NCBI RefSeq assembly: GCF_937616625.2
Contig: NC_065572.1
Span: 45,489,653 to 45,553,652, forward strand
Length of the DNA: 64,000 bases
DNA from: Mercurialis annua
Lineage: Eukaryota > Streptophyta > Magnoliopsida > Malpighiales > Euphorbiaceae
Reading direction: 5' to 3'
A program made the translations under genes and the position numbers. Shown here in pieces: positions 13,031 through 24,761 of the stretch; position 1 is the first letter of the stretch, and the number at the start of each line of letters is the position of its first letter. A model generated the notes under the pieces. The model was not told where the DNA came from and searched no databases. It worked only from the letters and a program-made list of their open reading frames with translations.

Positions 13031-13430
13031 GCAAAGTGTGCGTGAAAAGTAACAATAGCTTTGTATGTTGCGTCTCAAGTCTCTCGAACGCGTCGTTCCG
13101 ATTACCCTTATGGTTAGGTTATATTACGCAAAGAGTGCATGAAAAGTGACGCTAGATTAGTATGTCGCGTCTCAAGTGTCTTTAACGCGTCGATCCGATT
13201 ACCTCTGAATGTTTAGGTTATATTACGCAAAGTGTGCAAGAAAAGTAACAATAGCTTTGTATGTCGCGTCTCAAGTCTCTCGAACGCGTCGTTTCGATTA
13301 CCCTTATGGTTAGGTTATATTACGCAAAGAGTGCGTGAAAAGTGACACTAAATTATTATGTCGCGTCTCAAGTGCCTTTAACGAGTCGATCCGATTACCT
13401 GTGAATGTTTAGGTTATATTACGCATAGTG
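13031..13430 (+). repeat. Tandem duplication of a two-monomer unit (196 bp)
   Basis: A dimer marked by AACAATAGCTTTGTATGT and the shortened GATTACCCTTATGGTTAGG is repeated at 13,051 and 13,247, a 196-bp period. The second monomer carries the shared CGTCGATCCGATTACC and GAATGTTTAGG variants. In GATTACCCTTATGG the dyad has been partly deleted in both copies, so the deletion came before the duplication. Confidence 0.85.
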
Positions 13431-15859
13431 TGCGAGAAAAGTAATGCGGGATTAATATCTCGCGTCTAAAGGCTCTTTAATGGGTCGTTCCGATTACCTT
13501 AGCATGGTAAGGTAATATTAAGCAAAGTTTGCGTGAAAAGTGACGTTAGATTAGTATGTCGCATCTCAAGTCTCTTTAATGCGTCGTTCCGATTACCTAA
13601 GCATGGTTAGGTTATATTACGCAAGGTGTGCGTGAAAGGAGACGCTAGATTAGTATGTCGCGTCTCAAGTCTCTTTAATGCGTCGTTCCGTTTACCTAAG
13701 CATGGTTAGGTTATATTATGCAAAGTTTGCGTGAAAAGTGACACTAGATTAGTATGTCGTCTTCGATAACCATGCTTATGTCGCGTCACAAGTCTCTCTA
13801 ACTCGTCGTTCCGATTACCTATGTATGGTTAGGTTATATTACACAAAGTGTGCGTCAAAAGTAACAATAGATTAGTATGTTGCGTCCCAAGTCTCTTTAA
13901 CGCGTTGTTCCGATTACCTAAGCATGGCTAGGTTACATTACGCAAAGTGTGCGTGAAAAGTGACGCTAGATTAGTATGCCGCGTCTCAAGTCTCTTTAAC
14001 ATGTCGTTTCGATTACCATGCTTATGTCGCGTCAAAAGTCTCTTAATCGCGTTGTTTTAATTACCTAAGCATTGTTAGGTTATATTACGCAAATGGTGAT
14101 TGAAAAGTGACGCAAGATTAGTATGTCGTGTCTCAATTCTCTTTAACACGCTTTTCCTATTACATAAGCATGGTAAGGTTATATTACGCAAAGCGTGCGT
14201 GAAAAGTGACGCTGGATTAGTATGTCGAGTCTCAAGTCTGTTTAACGCATCGTTTAGGTTATATTACGCAAAGTGTGCGTGAAAAGTGACGCTAGATTAG
14301 TATGTCGCATCTCAAATTCTCTTTAACGCGTTGTTCCGATTATCTAAGAATGATTAGATTTTATTACGCAAAGTGTACGTAAAAAGTGACGTTAGATTTG
14401 TATGGTGCGTCTCAAGTCTCTTTAATGCGTCGTTTCGATTACCATGCATATATCGCGTCACAAGTCTCTCTAACGCCTCGTTCCGATTACCTAAGCATGG
14501 TTAGGTTAGATTATGCAAAGGGTGCGTGAAAAGTGAGGATAGATTAGTATGTCGCGTCTCAATTCTCTTTGACATGTTGTTCCGATTACCTAAGCATGGT
14601 TACGTTATATTACGCAAAGCGTGTGTGAAAAGTGACGCTAGATTAGTATGTTGCGTCTCAAGTCTGTTTAACGCGTCGTTCTGATTACGTAAGCATGGTT
14701 AGTTTATTTTACGCAAAGTGTGCATGAAAAGTGACGCTAGATAAGTATGTCGCGTTCTTTTAACGCATCATTCTGATTACCTAAGCATGGTTAGGTTATA
14801 TTACGCAAAGAGTGCGTGAAAAGCGCTGCTAGGTTAGTATGTTGCGTCTCAAGTCCCTTTAACGCGTCGTTCCGACTACCCATGAATGGTTAGTTTATAT
14901 TACGCAAAGTGTGGGAGAAAAGTAACACTAGATTAGTATGTCAAGACTCAAGTCTCTTTAACGCGTCGTTTTGATTATCTATGTATGGTTAGGAAGGTGT
15001 GTGTGAAAAGTGACGCTAGATTAGTATGTCGCGTCTCAAGGCTCTTTAATGCGTCGTTCCGATTACCTAAGCATGGTAAGATTATATTATGCAAAGCATG
15101 CGTGAATAGTGACGCTAAATTAGTATGTCGCGTCTCAAGTCTGTTTAACCCATCGCTTCGGTTATATTACGCAAAGTGTGCGTGAAAAGTGACGCTAGAC
15201 TAGTATGTCGCGCCTCAAGTATCTTTAACACGTTGTTTCGATTACTTAAGCATAGTTAGGTTACATTACGCAAAGTGTGCGTGAAAAGTAAAGCTAGATT
15301 AATATGTCGTGTCTTAAGTCTCTTTAACGCGTCGTTTCGATTACCATTCTTATGTTGCGTCACAAGTCTCTCTAACGCGCCGTTCCGATTATCTATGCAT
15401 GGTTAGGTTAGATTACGCAAAGGGTACGTGAAAAGTGACGCTAAATTAGTATGTCACGTCTCAATTCTCTTTGACACGTTGTTCCGAGTACCTAAGCATG
15501 GTTAGGTTATATTACCCAAACTGTGCGTGAAAAGTGATGCTAGATTAGTATGTCGCGTCTCAAGTTTCTTTTATGCGTCGTTCCTATTACCTAAGCATGG
15601 TTAGGTTACTTTACGCAGAGTGTGCGTGAAAAGTGACGCTAGATTAGTATGTCGCGTCTCAAGTCTCTTTAACGCGTCTTTCTGATTACTTAAGCATGGT
15701 TAGGTTATATTACACACAGTGTGCCTAAACAGTGACGCTAGATTAGTATGTCGAGTCTCAGGTCTCTTTAGCATGTCGTTCCGATTACCTAATCAAGGTT
15801 ACGTTATATTACGCAAAGTTTGCGTGAAAAGTGACGCTAGATTAGTATGTCGCGTCTCA
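13431..15859 (+). repeat. Diverged long and short monomers
   Basis: Plus-oriented array with no non-satellite insertion. Two truncated monomers (CATCGTTTAGGTTATATT at about 14,250 and CATCGCTTCGGTTATATT at about 15,154) have lost most of the dyad region. Confidence 0.85.
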
Positions 15860-17800
15860 AGTCTCTTTTACACGTCTCTTCATTACTAAAGAAAGGTTAG
15901 GTTATATTACGCAAAGTGTGCGTGAAAAGTAACGATAGATTATTGTGTCGCGTATCAAGTCTCTTTAGCGCGTCGTTTCGATTACCATTCTTATCTCGCG
16001 TCACATGTCTCTTTAACCCGTCGTTAAGATTACCTAAGCATGGTTAGGTTGTATTACGCAAAGTGCGCTTGAAAAGTGATGTTAGATTAGCATAGCGCGT
16101 CTCAAGTCTCTTTAATGTGTCTTTCCGATTACCTAAGCATGTATAGTTTGAATTACACAAAGTGTGCGTGAAAAGTAACAATAGATTAGTATGCTGCATC
16201 TCAAGTCTCTTTAACGCGTTGTTGTGATTACCTAAGCATGGTTAGGTTATTTTACACAAAATGTGCGTGAAAAGTGACGCTATATTAGTATGTCGCATCT
16301 TAAGTCTCTTTAATGCGTCGTTCCGATTACCTAAGCATGGTTATGTTATATTACGCAAAGTGTGCGTTAAAAGTGACGCTAGATTAGTATGTCGCATCTC
16401 AAGTCTCTTTAATGCGTCGTTCCGATTACCTCAGCATGGTTAGGTTATATTATGCAAAATGTGCTTGAAAAGTGACAATTGATTAGTATGTCGCGTCACA
16501 AGTGTCTCTAACGCGTCGTTCCGATTACCTAAGCATTGTTAGATAATATTAGACAAAGTGTGCGTGATAAGTGATGCTAGATTAATAGGTCGCGTCTCAA
16601 GAGTATTGCGTCGTTCCGATTACCTAAGCATGGTTAGCTTATATTACGCAAAGAGTGCGTTAATAGTGATGCAAGATTAGTATGTCGCGTCACAAGTCTC
16701 TCTAACGCGTCGTTCCGATTACCTAAGCATGGTTTGGTTATATTAGGCAAAGTGTGCATGAAAAGCGACGCTAGATTAGTATGTCGCCTCCCAAGTCTCT
16801 CTAACGCGTCGTTCTGATTACCTAAGCATGGTTAGGTTATATTACACAGAGTGTGCGTGAAAAGTGACCCTAGATTAGTATGTCGCGACTAAAGTTTCTT
16901 TAACGCGTCGTTCTGATTACCTAAGCATGGTTAGGTTATTTTACGCAAAGAGTGCGTGAAAAGTGATGCTAGATTACTATGTCGTGTCTCAAGTGTCTTT
17001 AACGCGTCGTTCGGATTATCTAAGCATGGTTTGGTTATATTACGCAAAGTGTGCGTGAAAAGTGACGCTAGATTAGTATGTCGAGTCTCAAGTCTCTTTA
17101 ACGCGTCGTTACGATTACCTAATCATGGTTAGGTTCTTTTACGCAAAGAGTGCGTAAAAAATTACGTTACATTAGTATGGCGTGTTTCAAGTCACTTTAA
17201 TATGTCGTTTCGATTACCATGCTTATGTCGCGTCACAAGTGTCTCTAACGCGTCGTTCTGATTACCTCAGCATGGTTAGGTTATATTCCGCAAAGTGTGC
17301 GTGAAAAGTATCAATAGATTAGTATGTCGCTTCTTAAGTCTCTTTAACGCGTCGTTCTGATTACCTAAGCATGGTTAGGTTATTTTACGCAAAGTGTGCA
17401 ATAAAAGGGACGCTAGATTAGTATGTCGCGTCTCAAGTCTCTTTAACGCGTGTTCTAATTACCTAAGCATGGGTAGGTTATACTACGCAAAGTGTGCGTG
17501 AATAGTGACGCTATATAAGTATGTCGCGATTCAATTCTCTTTAACGCGTCGTTCCGATTACCTAAGCATGGTTAGGTTATATTACGCAAAGTCTGCGTCA
17601 AAGTGACGCTAGATTAGTATGTCGTGTCTAAAGTCTCTTTAACTAGTCGTTTTGATTACCTAAGCATGGTTAGGTTATATTACGCAAAGTGTGCGTGAAA
17701 AGTGACGTAAGATTAGTATGGCGCGTCCTAAGTCTCTTTAATGCGTCGTTCCTATTACCTAAGCATGGTTAGGTTATATTACGCAAAGTGTGTGTGAAAA
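15860..17800 (+). repeat. Source-type block for the inverted duplication and for two direct partial copies
   Basis: This segment carries a run of private variants, such as ATTACTAAAGAAAGG, CCTAAGCATGTATAGTTTG, ATTACCTCAGCATGG, CTCAAGAGTATTGCG and CGTCGTTCCTATTACC. The same run recurs in direct orientation at 17,830-18,600 and 18,706-19,560, and in reverse-complement order at 19,700-21,120 and 23,680-24,050. It is the best-preserved ordered copy and serves as the reference for those relations. Confidence 0.8.
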
Positions 17801-17829
17801 GTGACGCTAGATTAGTATGTCGCATCTCA

Positions 17830-19567
17830 AGTCTACTATACGCGTTTTTCCATTACCAAAGAATGGTTAGGTTATATTACGCAAAGTGTGCGTGAAAAGT
17901 AACGATAGATTACTATGTCGCGTCTCAAGTCTCTTTAGCGCGTCGTTTCAATTACCATGCTTATCTCGCGTCACAGGTCTCTTTAACGCGTCGTTCCGAT
18001 TACATAAGCATGGTTATATTATGCAAAGTGTGCGTGAAAAGTGACGCTAGATTAGTATGTCGCGTCCAAACTCTCTCTAACGCGTCATTCCGATTTCCTA
18101 AGCATGGTTAGGTTATATTATGCGAAGTGTGAGTGAAAAGTGATGCTAGATTAGTATGTCGCGTCTCAAGTCTCTCTAACGCGTCGTTCTGATTTCCGAA
18201 GGCGCGTCTCAAGTCTCTTCAACGCGTCGTTTCGATTACCATTATGTGGCGTCACAAGTCTCTCTATTTGTTGTTCCGATTATTTAAGCATGGTTAGGTT
18301 ATATTATGCAAAGTGTGTGTGAAAAGCGACGCTAGATTAGTATGTCGCGTCGCAAGTCTCTCTAAAGCGTCGTTCGGATTACTTAAGCATGGTTAGGATA
18401 TATTACGCAGAGTGTGCGTGAAAAGTGACCTAGTATAGTATGTCGGGACTCAAGTTTCTTTAACGCGTCGTTCCGATTACCTATGCATGGTTAGGTTATT
18501 TTATGCAAATGTGTTGGCAAAGTGACGCTAGATTAGTATGTTGCGACTCAAGTCTCTTTAACGCGTCGTTCCAATTACCTAAGCATAGTTAGGTTACGTT
18601 GCGCAAAGTCTTCGTAAAAGTGACGCTAGATTAGTATGTCACGTATAAACTCTCTCTAACGCGTCATTCCTTTTTCCTAAGCATGATTAGGTTATATTAT
18701 GCAAAGTGTGCGTGAAAAGTGACGCTAGATTAGTATGTCGCATTTCAAGTCTCTTTAATGCGTCGTTCCGATTAACTAAGCATGGTTATGTTATATTACG
18801 CAAAGTGTGCGTGAAATGTGACGCTAGATTAGTATGTCGCGTCTCAAGTCTCTTTAATGCGACGTTCCGATTACCTCAGCATGGTTAGGTTATATTATGC
18901 AAAATATGCGTGAAAAGTGACAATTGATTAGTATGTCGCGTCTCAAGTCTCTTTAATGCGACGTTCCGATTACCTCAGCATGGTTAGGTTATATTATGCA
19001 AAATATGCGTGAAAAGTGACAATTGATTAGTATGTCGCGTCACAAGTGTCTCTAACGCGTCGTTCCGATTACCTAAGCATTGTTAGATTATATTATGCAA
19101 AGTTTGTGTCATAAGTGATGCTAGATTAGTATGACGCGTCTCAAGAGTATCTAACGCGTCGTTCCGATTACCTAAGCATGGTTAGGTTATATTACGCAAG
19201 AATGCGTTAATAGTGACGCTAGATTAGTATGTTGCGTCACAAGTCTCTCTAAAGCGTCGTTCCGATTACCTAAGCATGGTTTTGTTATATTAGGCAAAGT
19301 GTGCGTGAAAAGCGACGCTAGATTAGTATGTCGCGTCCCAAGTCTCTCTAACGCGTTGTTCTGATTACCTAAGCATGGTTAGGTTATTTTAGGCAGAGTG
19401 TGCGTGAAAAGTGACCCTAGATTAGTATGTCGCGACTCAAGTTTCTTTAAGTCGTACTGATTACCTAAGCATGGTTAGGTTATTTTAAGCACAGTGTGCT
19501 TGAAAAGTGACGCTAGATTAGTATGTCGTGTCTCAAGTGTCTTTAACGCGTCGTTCGGAATACCTAA
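17830..19567 (+). repeat. Two partial direct copies of the 15.9-17.0 kb block
   Basis: 17,830-18,090 matches 15,870-16,080 (TACTATGTCGCGTC and TTTAGCGCGTCGTTTC marks). 18,310-18,500 matches 16,750-16,960. 18,706-19,560 matches 16,261-17,030 at an offset near 2,445 bp, including the CTCAGCATGG and CAATTGATTAG variants. The last copy stops at the orientation switch. Confidence 0.8.
18827..19024 (+). repeat. Exact tandem doubling of one 99-bp monomer
   Basis: 18,827-18,925 and 18,926-19,024 read as identical 99-bp copies, including the rare ATGCGACGTTCC, CCTCAGCATGG and CAAAATATGCGTG variants. Other neighbours differ at many sites, so this is a very recent single-monomer duplication. The block at 16,261 has only one such monomer. 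Confidence 0.95.
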
Positions 19568-19830
19568 TCTAGCTGCACTTTTCACGTACACTTTGCTTAA
19601 TATAACCTAACCATGCTTAGGTAATAGGAACGACGCATTAAAGAGACTTAGGACGTGCCATACTAATCTAAAGATGCGACATAAGATGCGACATACTAAT
19701 CTAGCTTCACTTTTCACGTACACTTTGCTTAATATAACCTAACCATGCTTAGGTAATAGGAACGACGCATTAAAGAGACTTAGGACGCGCCATACTAATC
19801 TTACGTCACTTTTCACGCACACTTTGCGTA
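19568..19830 (-). repeat. 132-bp tandem duplication at the inversion edge
   Basis: The first monomer of the inverted segment is duplicated. TCTAGCTGCAC at 19,568 and TCTAGCTTCAC at 19,700 begin copies sharing CACGTACACTTTGCTTAAT and GGTAATAGGAACG. The extra length comes from a small internal doubling of GATGCGACATA near 19,672-19,695. It lies directly at the breakpoint, so it may belong to the same event. Confidence 0.85.
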
Positions 19831-22800
19831 ATATAACCTAACCATGCTTAGGTAATCAGAACGACCCGTTAAAGAGACTTTAGACGCGTCCTACTAATCT
19901 AGTGTCACTTTTACGCAGACTTTCCGTAATATAACCTAACCATGCTTAGGTAATCGGAACGACGCGTTAAAGAGACTTGAGTAGCGACATACTTATATAG
20001 CGTCACTTTTCACGCACACTTTGTGTAATATAACCTAACCATGCTTAGGTAATTGGAACACGCGTTAAAGAGACTTGAGACGCGACAAACTAATCTAGCG
20101 TCACTTTTTATGCACACTTTTCGTAAAATAACCTAACCATACGTTGGTAATCGGAACGACGCGTTAAAGAGACTTCATGCGCGACATACTAATCTATTAT
20201 CACTTTTCACGCACACTTTGCGTAATATATCCTAACCATGCAGAGGTAATCAGAACGACGCGTTAGAGACACTTGTGACGCAACATAAGCATGGTAATCG
20301 AAATGACATATTAAAGAGACTTGAAACGCGCCATACTAATCTAGTATAACTTTTTACGCACTCTTTGCGTCAAAAAACCTAACCATGATTAGGTGACCGG
20401 AACGACGCGTTAAATAGACTTAAGACTCGACATACTAATCTAGTGTCAATTTTCACGCACACTTTGCGTAATATAACCTAATCATGCTTAAGTAATCCGA
20501 ACGACGCGTTAAATACACTTAAGACACGACATACTAATCTAGCGTCACTTTTCACGCACACTTTGCGTAAAATAAACCTAACCATGCTTAGGTAATCAGA
20601 ACGACGCGTTAAAGAAACTTGAGTCGCGACATACTAATCTAGGGTCACTTTTCACGCACACTCTGCGTAATATAACCTAACCATGCTTAGGTAATCGGAA
20701 CGACGCGTTAGAGAGACTTGGGATGCGACATACTAAACTAGCGTCGCTTTTCACGCACACTTTGCCTAATATAACGAAACCATGCTTAGGTAATCGGAAC
20801 GACGCGTTAGAGAGACTTATGACGCGACATACTAATCTAGCGTCACTATTAACCCACTCTTTACGTAATATAACCTAACCATGCTTAGTTAATTGGAACG
20901 ACGCATTAGATACACTTGATACGCGACATATTAATCTAGCGTCACTTATTACGCACACTTTACATAATATAACCAAACAACGCATAGGTAATCGGAACGA
21001 CGCGTCAGAGAGACTTGTGACGCGATATACTAATCAATTGTCACTTTTCACGCACATTTTGCATAATATAACCTAACCATGCTTAGGTAAACGGAACGAC
21101 GCATTAAAGAGACTTGAGACGCGACATACTAATCTAGCATCACTTTTCACGCACACTTTGCGTAATATAACCTAACCATGCTTAGGTAATCGGAACGGGG
21201 CGTTAAAGAGACTTGAGACGCGACATAACCATGCTTACTTAATCGGAACGACGCTTTAAAGAGACATGAGACGCGACATACTAATCTAGCGTTACTTTTC
21301 ACGCACACTTTGCGAAATATAACCTAACCATGATTAGGTAATCGGAACGACGTGACATATTCATCTAATGTCATTTTTCACGCACACTTTGCGTAATATA
21401 ACCTTAACATGCTTAGGTAATCGGAACGACTCGTTAAAGATACTTGAGACGCGACATACTAATCTAGAGTCACTTTTCACGCACACTTTGCGTAATATAA
21501 TCTAACTATGATTAGGTAATCGAAACGACACGTTAGAGAGACTTGAGACGTGACATACTAATCTAGCGTCACTTTTCACGCACACTTTGCGTAATTTAAC
21601 TTAACCATGCTTAGGTAATCAAAACGACGCATTAAAGATACTTGAGACGCGATATACTAACCTAGCGTCACTTTTCACGCACACTTTGGGTAATATAACC
21701 TAACCATGCTTAGGTAATCGAAACGAAAAAGACTTGAGACGCGACATACTAATCTATTGTCAATTTTTCCGCACACTTTGCATAATATCACCTAACCATT
21801 CATAGTAATCGGAACGACGTGTTAGAGAGAGTTGTGACACAACATACTAATCTAGGGTCACCTTTCACGCACTTTGCGTAATGTAACCTAACCATGCTTA
21901 GGTAATCAAAACGACGCGTTAGAGAGATTTGTGACGCGATATAAGTATGGTAATCGAAACGACGCATTAAAGAGACTTCAGAAAAGACATACTAATTATT
22001 GTCACTTTTCACGCACACTTTGCGTAATATAACCTAACCTTGCTTAGGTAATCGGAACGACGCATTAAAGAGACTTGAGACGCGACATACTAATCTAGCG
22101 TCGCTTTTCACGCACAATTTGCGTATTATAAATTAACCATACTTCGGTAATCGGAACGACGCGTTAGAGAGACTTCTAACGCGACATACTAATATAACGT
22201 CACTTTTCACGCACACTTTGCATAATATAACCTAACCATGATTAGGTAATCGGAACGACGCGACATATTCATCAATTGTCATTTTTCACGCACACTTTGC
22301 GTAATATAACCTAACCATGGTTAGGTAATCGGAATGACGCGTTAAATATACTTGAGACACGACATACTAATATATTGTACTTTTTCACGCACACTTTGCG
22401 TAATATAACCTTAACATGCTTAGGTAATCGGAATGACTCGTTAAAGATACTTGAGATGTGACATACTAACCTAGCATGCTTAGGTAATCGAAACGACGCG
22501 TTTGAGAGACTTGTGACGCGACATACTAAACTAGCGTCACTTTTCACGCAAACTTTGCATAATATTAACCTAACCATTCTTAGGTAATCGGAAAGACACA
22601 TTAAAGAGACTTGACACGGGACATATTAACCTAGCATCACTTTTCACACACACTTTGCGTAATATAACCTAGCCATGCTTAGGTAATCGGAACGACGCAT
22701 TAAAAAGACTTAAGACGGGTCATACTAACCTAGCGTCACTTTTTCCACACACTTTGCGTAATATAACCTAGCCATGCTTAGGTAATCGAAACGACGCGTT

Positions 22801-24512
22801 AAAAAGAGTTGAGACATGACATACTAATCTAGCGTCACTTTTCACGCACACTTTGCGTAATATAACCTAACTATGCATAGGTAACCAGAATGATGCGTTA
22901 AAGAGACTTGAGATGCGACATACTAATCTAGCGTTACTTTTCACGCACACTTTGCGTAATATAACCTAACCATGGTAATTGGAATGACGCGTTAAAGAGA
23001 CTTGAGACACGGCATAGTAATCTAGCGTCAAATTTCAAGCACACTTTGCGTAAAATAACCTAACCATGTTTAGGTAATCGAAACGACGCGTTAAAGAGGC
23101 TTAAGACGCGACATACTAATCTATTGTCACTTTTCACGCACACTTTGCGTAATATAACCTAACCATGCTTAGGTAATCGGAAGGACGTGTTAGAGAGACT
23201 TGTGACGCGACATACTAATCAGCGTCACTTATCACGCATACTTTGCATAATATAATCTAATAATGCTTTGGTAATCGGAACGATGCGTTAGAGAGACTTG
23301 TGACGCAACATACTAATCAATTGTCACTTTTCACGCACATTTTGCATAACCTAACCTAACCATGCTGAGGTAATCGGAACGATGCATTAAAGAGACTTGA
23401 GATGCGACATACTAATCTAGCATCACTTTTCACGCACACTTTGCGTAATAAAACCTAACCATGCTTAGGTAATCGGAACGAGGCTTTAAAGGGACTTGAG
23501 ACGTGATATACTAACATAGCGTCACTTTTCACGCACAGTTTGCGTAATATAACATAACCATGCATAGGTAATCGGAACACGCTTAAAAGAGACTTGAGAC
23601 GCGAGATACTAATATACAGTCACTTTTCACGTACACTTTGTGTAATATAACCTAACCATGCTTAGGTTATCAAAAACGCGTTAAAGAGACTTGAGACGCA
23701 ACATACTAATCAATTGTTACTTTTCACGCACACTTTGTGTAATACAAACTATACATGCTTAGGTAATCGGAACGACACACTAAAGAGACTTGAGAAGCGC
23801 TATACTAATCTAACATCACTTTTCACGCGCACTTTGTGTAATACAACCTAACCATGCTTAGGTAATCGGAACGACGCGTTAAAGAGACCTGTGATGCAAG
23901 ATAAGCATGGTAATCAAAACGGCGCGCTAAAGAAACTTGAGACGCGACATACTAATCTATCGTCACTTTTCACGCACACTTTGCGTAATATAACCTAACC
24001 ATTCTTTGGTAATCAAAACGACGCGCTAAAAACACTTGAGATGCAACATAATAATCTAGCGTCACTTTTCACTCACACTTTGCGTAGTATACCCTAACCA
24101 TGTTAGGTAATCGGAACGACGAGTTAAAGAGACTTAAGAAGCGACATACTAACCTAGCGTCACTTTTCACCCACACTTTGCGTAATATAACCTAACCATG
24201 CTTAGGTAATCGGAACAATGCATCATAGAGATTTGTGACGCGAGATAAGCATGGTAATCGAAACTACGCGTTAAAGAGACTTGAGACGCGACATACTAAT
24301 CTATCGTCACTTTTCACGCACACTATGTGTAATATAACCTAACCATGCTTACGTAATTGAAACGACGCGTTAAAAAGACTTGAGATGCGATACAATAATC
24401 TAGCGTCACTTTTCACGCACACTTTGCGTAGTATAACCTAACCATGTTTAGGTAATCGGAACGACGCGTTAAAGAGACTTGAGGACGTGATATACTAACC
24501 TAGCGTCACTTT
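19568..24512 (-). repeat. Inverted segment: same satellite in minus orientation
   Basis: From 19,568 every monomer reads as the reverse complement (CACTTTTCACGCACACTTTG, CCTAACCATGCTTAGGTAAT), and plus orientation returns at 24,513. The left junction shares CTAA (19,564-19,567) between the plus CCTAAGC and minus ACTAATCTAG contexts. The right junction joins CACTTT to AGTCGTTGCG. 19,700-21,120 mirrors 16,400-17,800 about an axis near 18,755, and 23,680-24,050 mirrors about 15,860-16,200. Internal direct duplications exist (20,940-21,120 with 23,220-23,420; 21,316-21,450 with 22,230-22,450). No gene is present. Confidence 0.93.
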
Positions 24513-24521
24513 AGTCGTTGC

Positions 24522-24761
24522 GATTACCATTCTTATCTCGCGTCACAAGTCTCTTTATCGCGTCGTTCCGATTACCATACTTATCTCGCGTCACAAGACT
24601 CTTTAACGCGTTGTTCCGATTACCATACTTATCTCGCGTCACAAGTCTCTTTAATGCGTCGTTCGGATTACCATACTTATCTCGCGTCACAAGTCTCTTT
24701 AATGCGTCGTTCGGATTACCATACTTATCTCGCGTCACAAGTCTCTTTAACGCGTCGTTCC
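24522..24761 (+). repeat. Ladder of five 48-bp short monomers
   Basis: Five tandem short monomers (GATTACCATACTTATCTCGC...) occupy exactly 240 bp. The variants TTCTTATC, CAAGACTC, TTGTTCC and two TTCGGATTACC copies appear in the same order as in the ladder at 37,827. The two ladders are therefore recent paralogues. The ladder begins about 10 bp after the right end of the inverted segment. Confidence 0.93.

Larger units (their letters stand above)
1..19567 (+). repeat. Diverged plus-oriented array of 99-bp satellite monomers
   Basis: The whole stretch is a head-to-tail array of one satellite monomer. The long form is about 99 bp and runs from GATTACCTAAGCATGG through TTATATTACGCAAAG and GATTAGTATGTCGCG to TTTAACGCGTCGTTCC. 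Adjacent copies differ from each other at many positions and carry small indels, so this is an old, poorly homogenised part of the family. Short 48-bp forms (GATTACCATGCTTATGTCGC then CACAAGTCTC...) are interspersed. I see no gene, transposon or unique sequence here. Open frames such as 12,165-12,479 merely follow the 33-codon monomer period. Two long monomers span about 198 bp, near a nucleosome repeat, but no function can be read from that. Confidence 0.95.

Noticed and set aside
1..19567. Plasmid, phage or bacterial iteron origin
   Set aside because: Tens of kilobases of satellite without replication genes, together with SINE-like insertions, indicate a eukaryotic chromosome.
23347..23361. 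Interstitial telomere tract
   Set aside because: Only three TAACC units within a normal satellite monomer; a local insertion of one unit in the monomer motif explains it. Kept only as part of the telomere-like motif finding.
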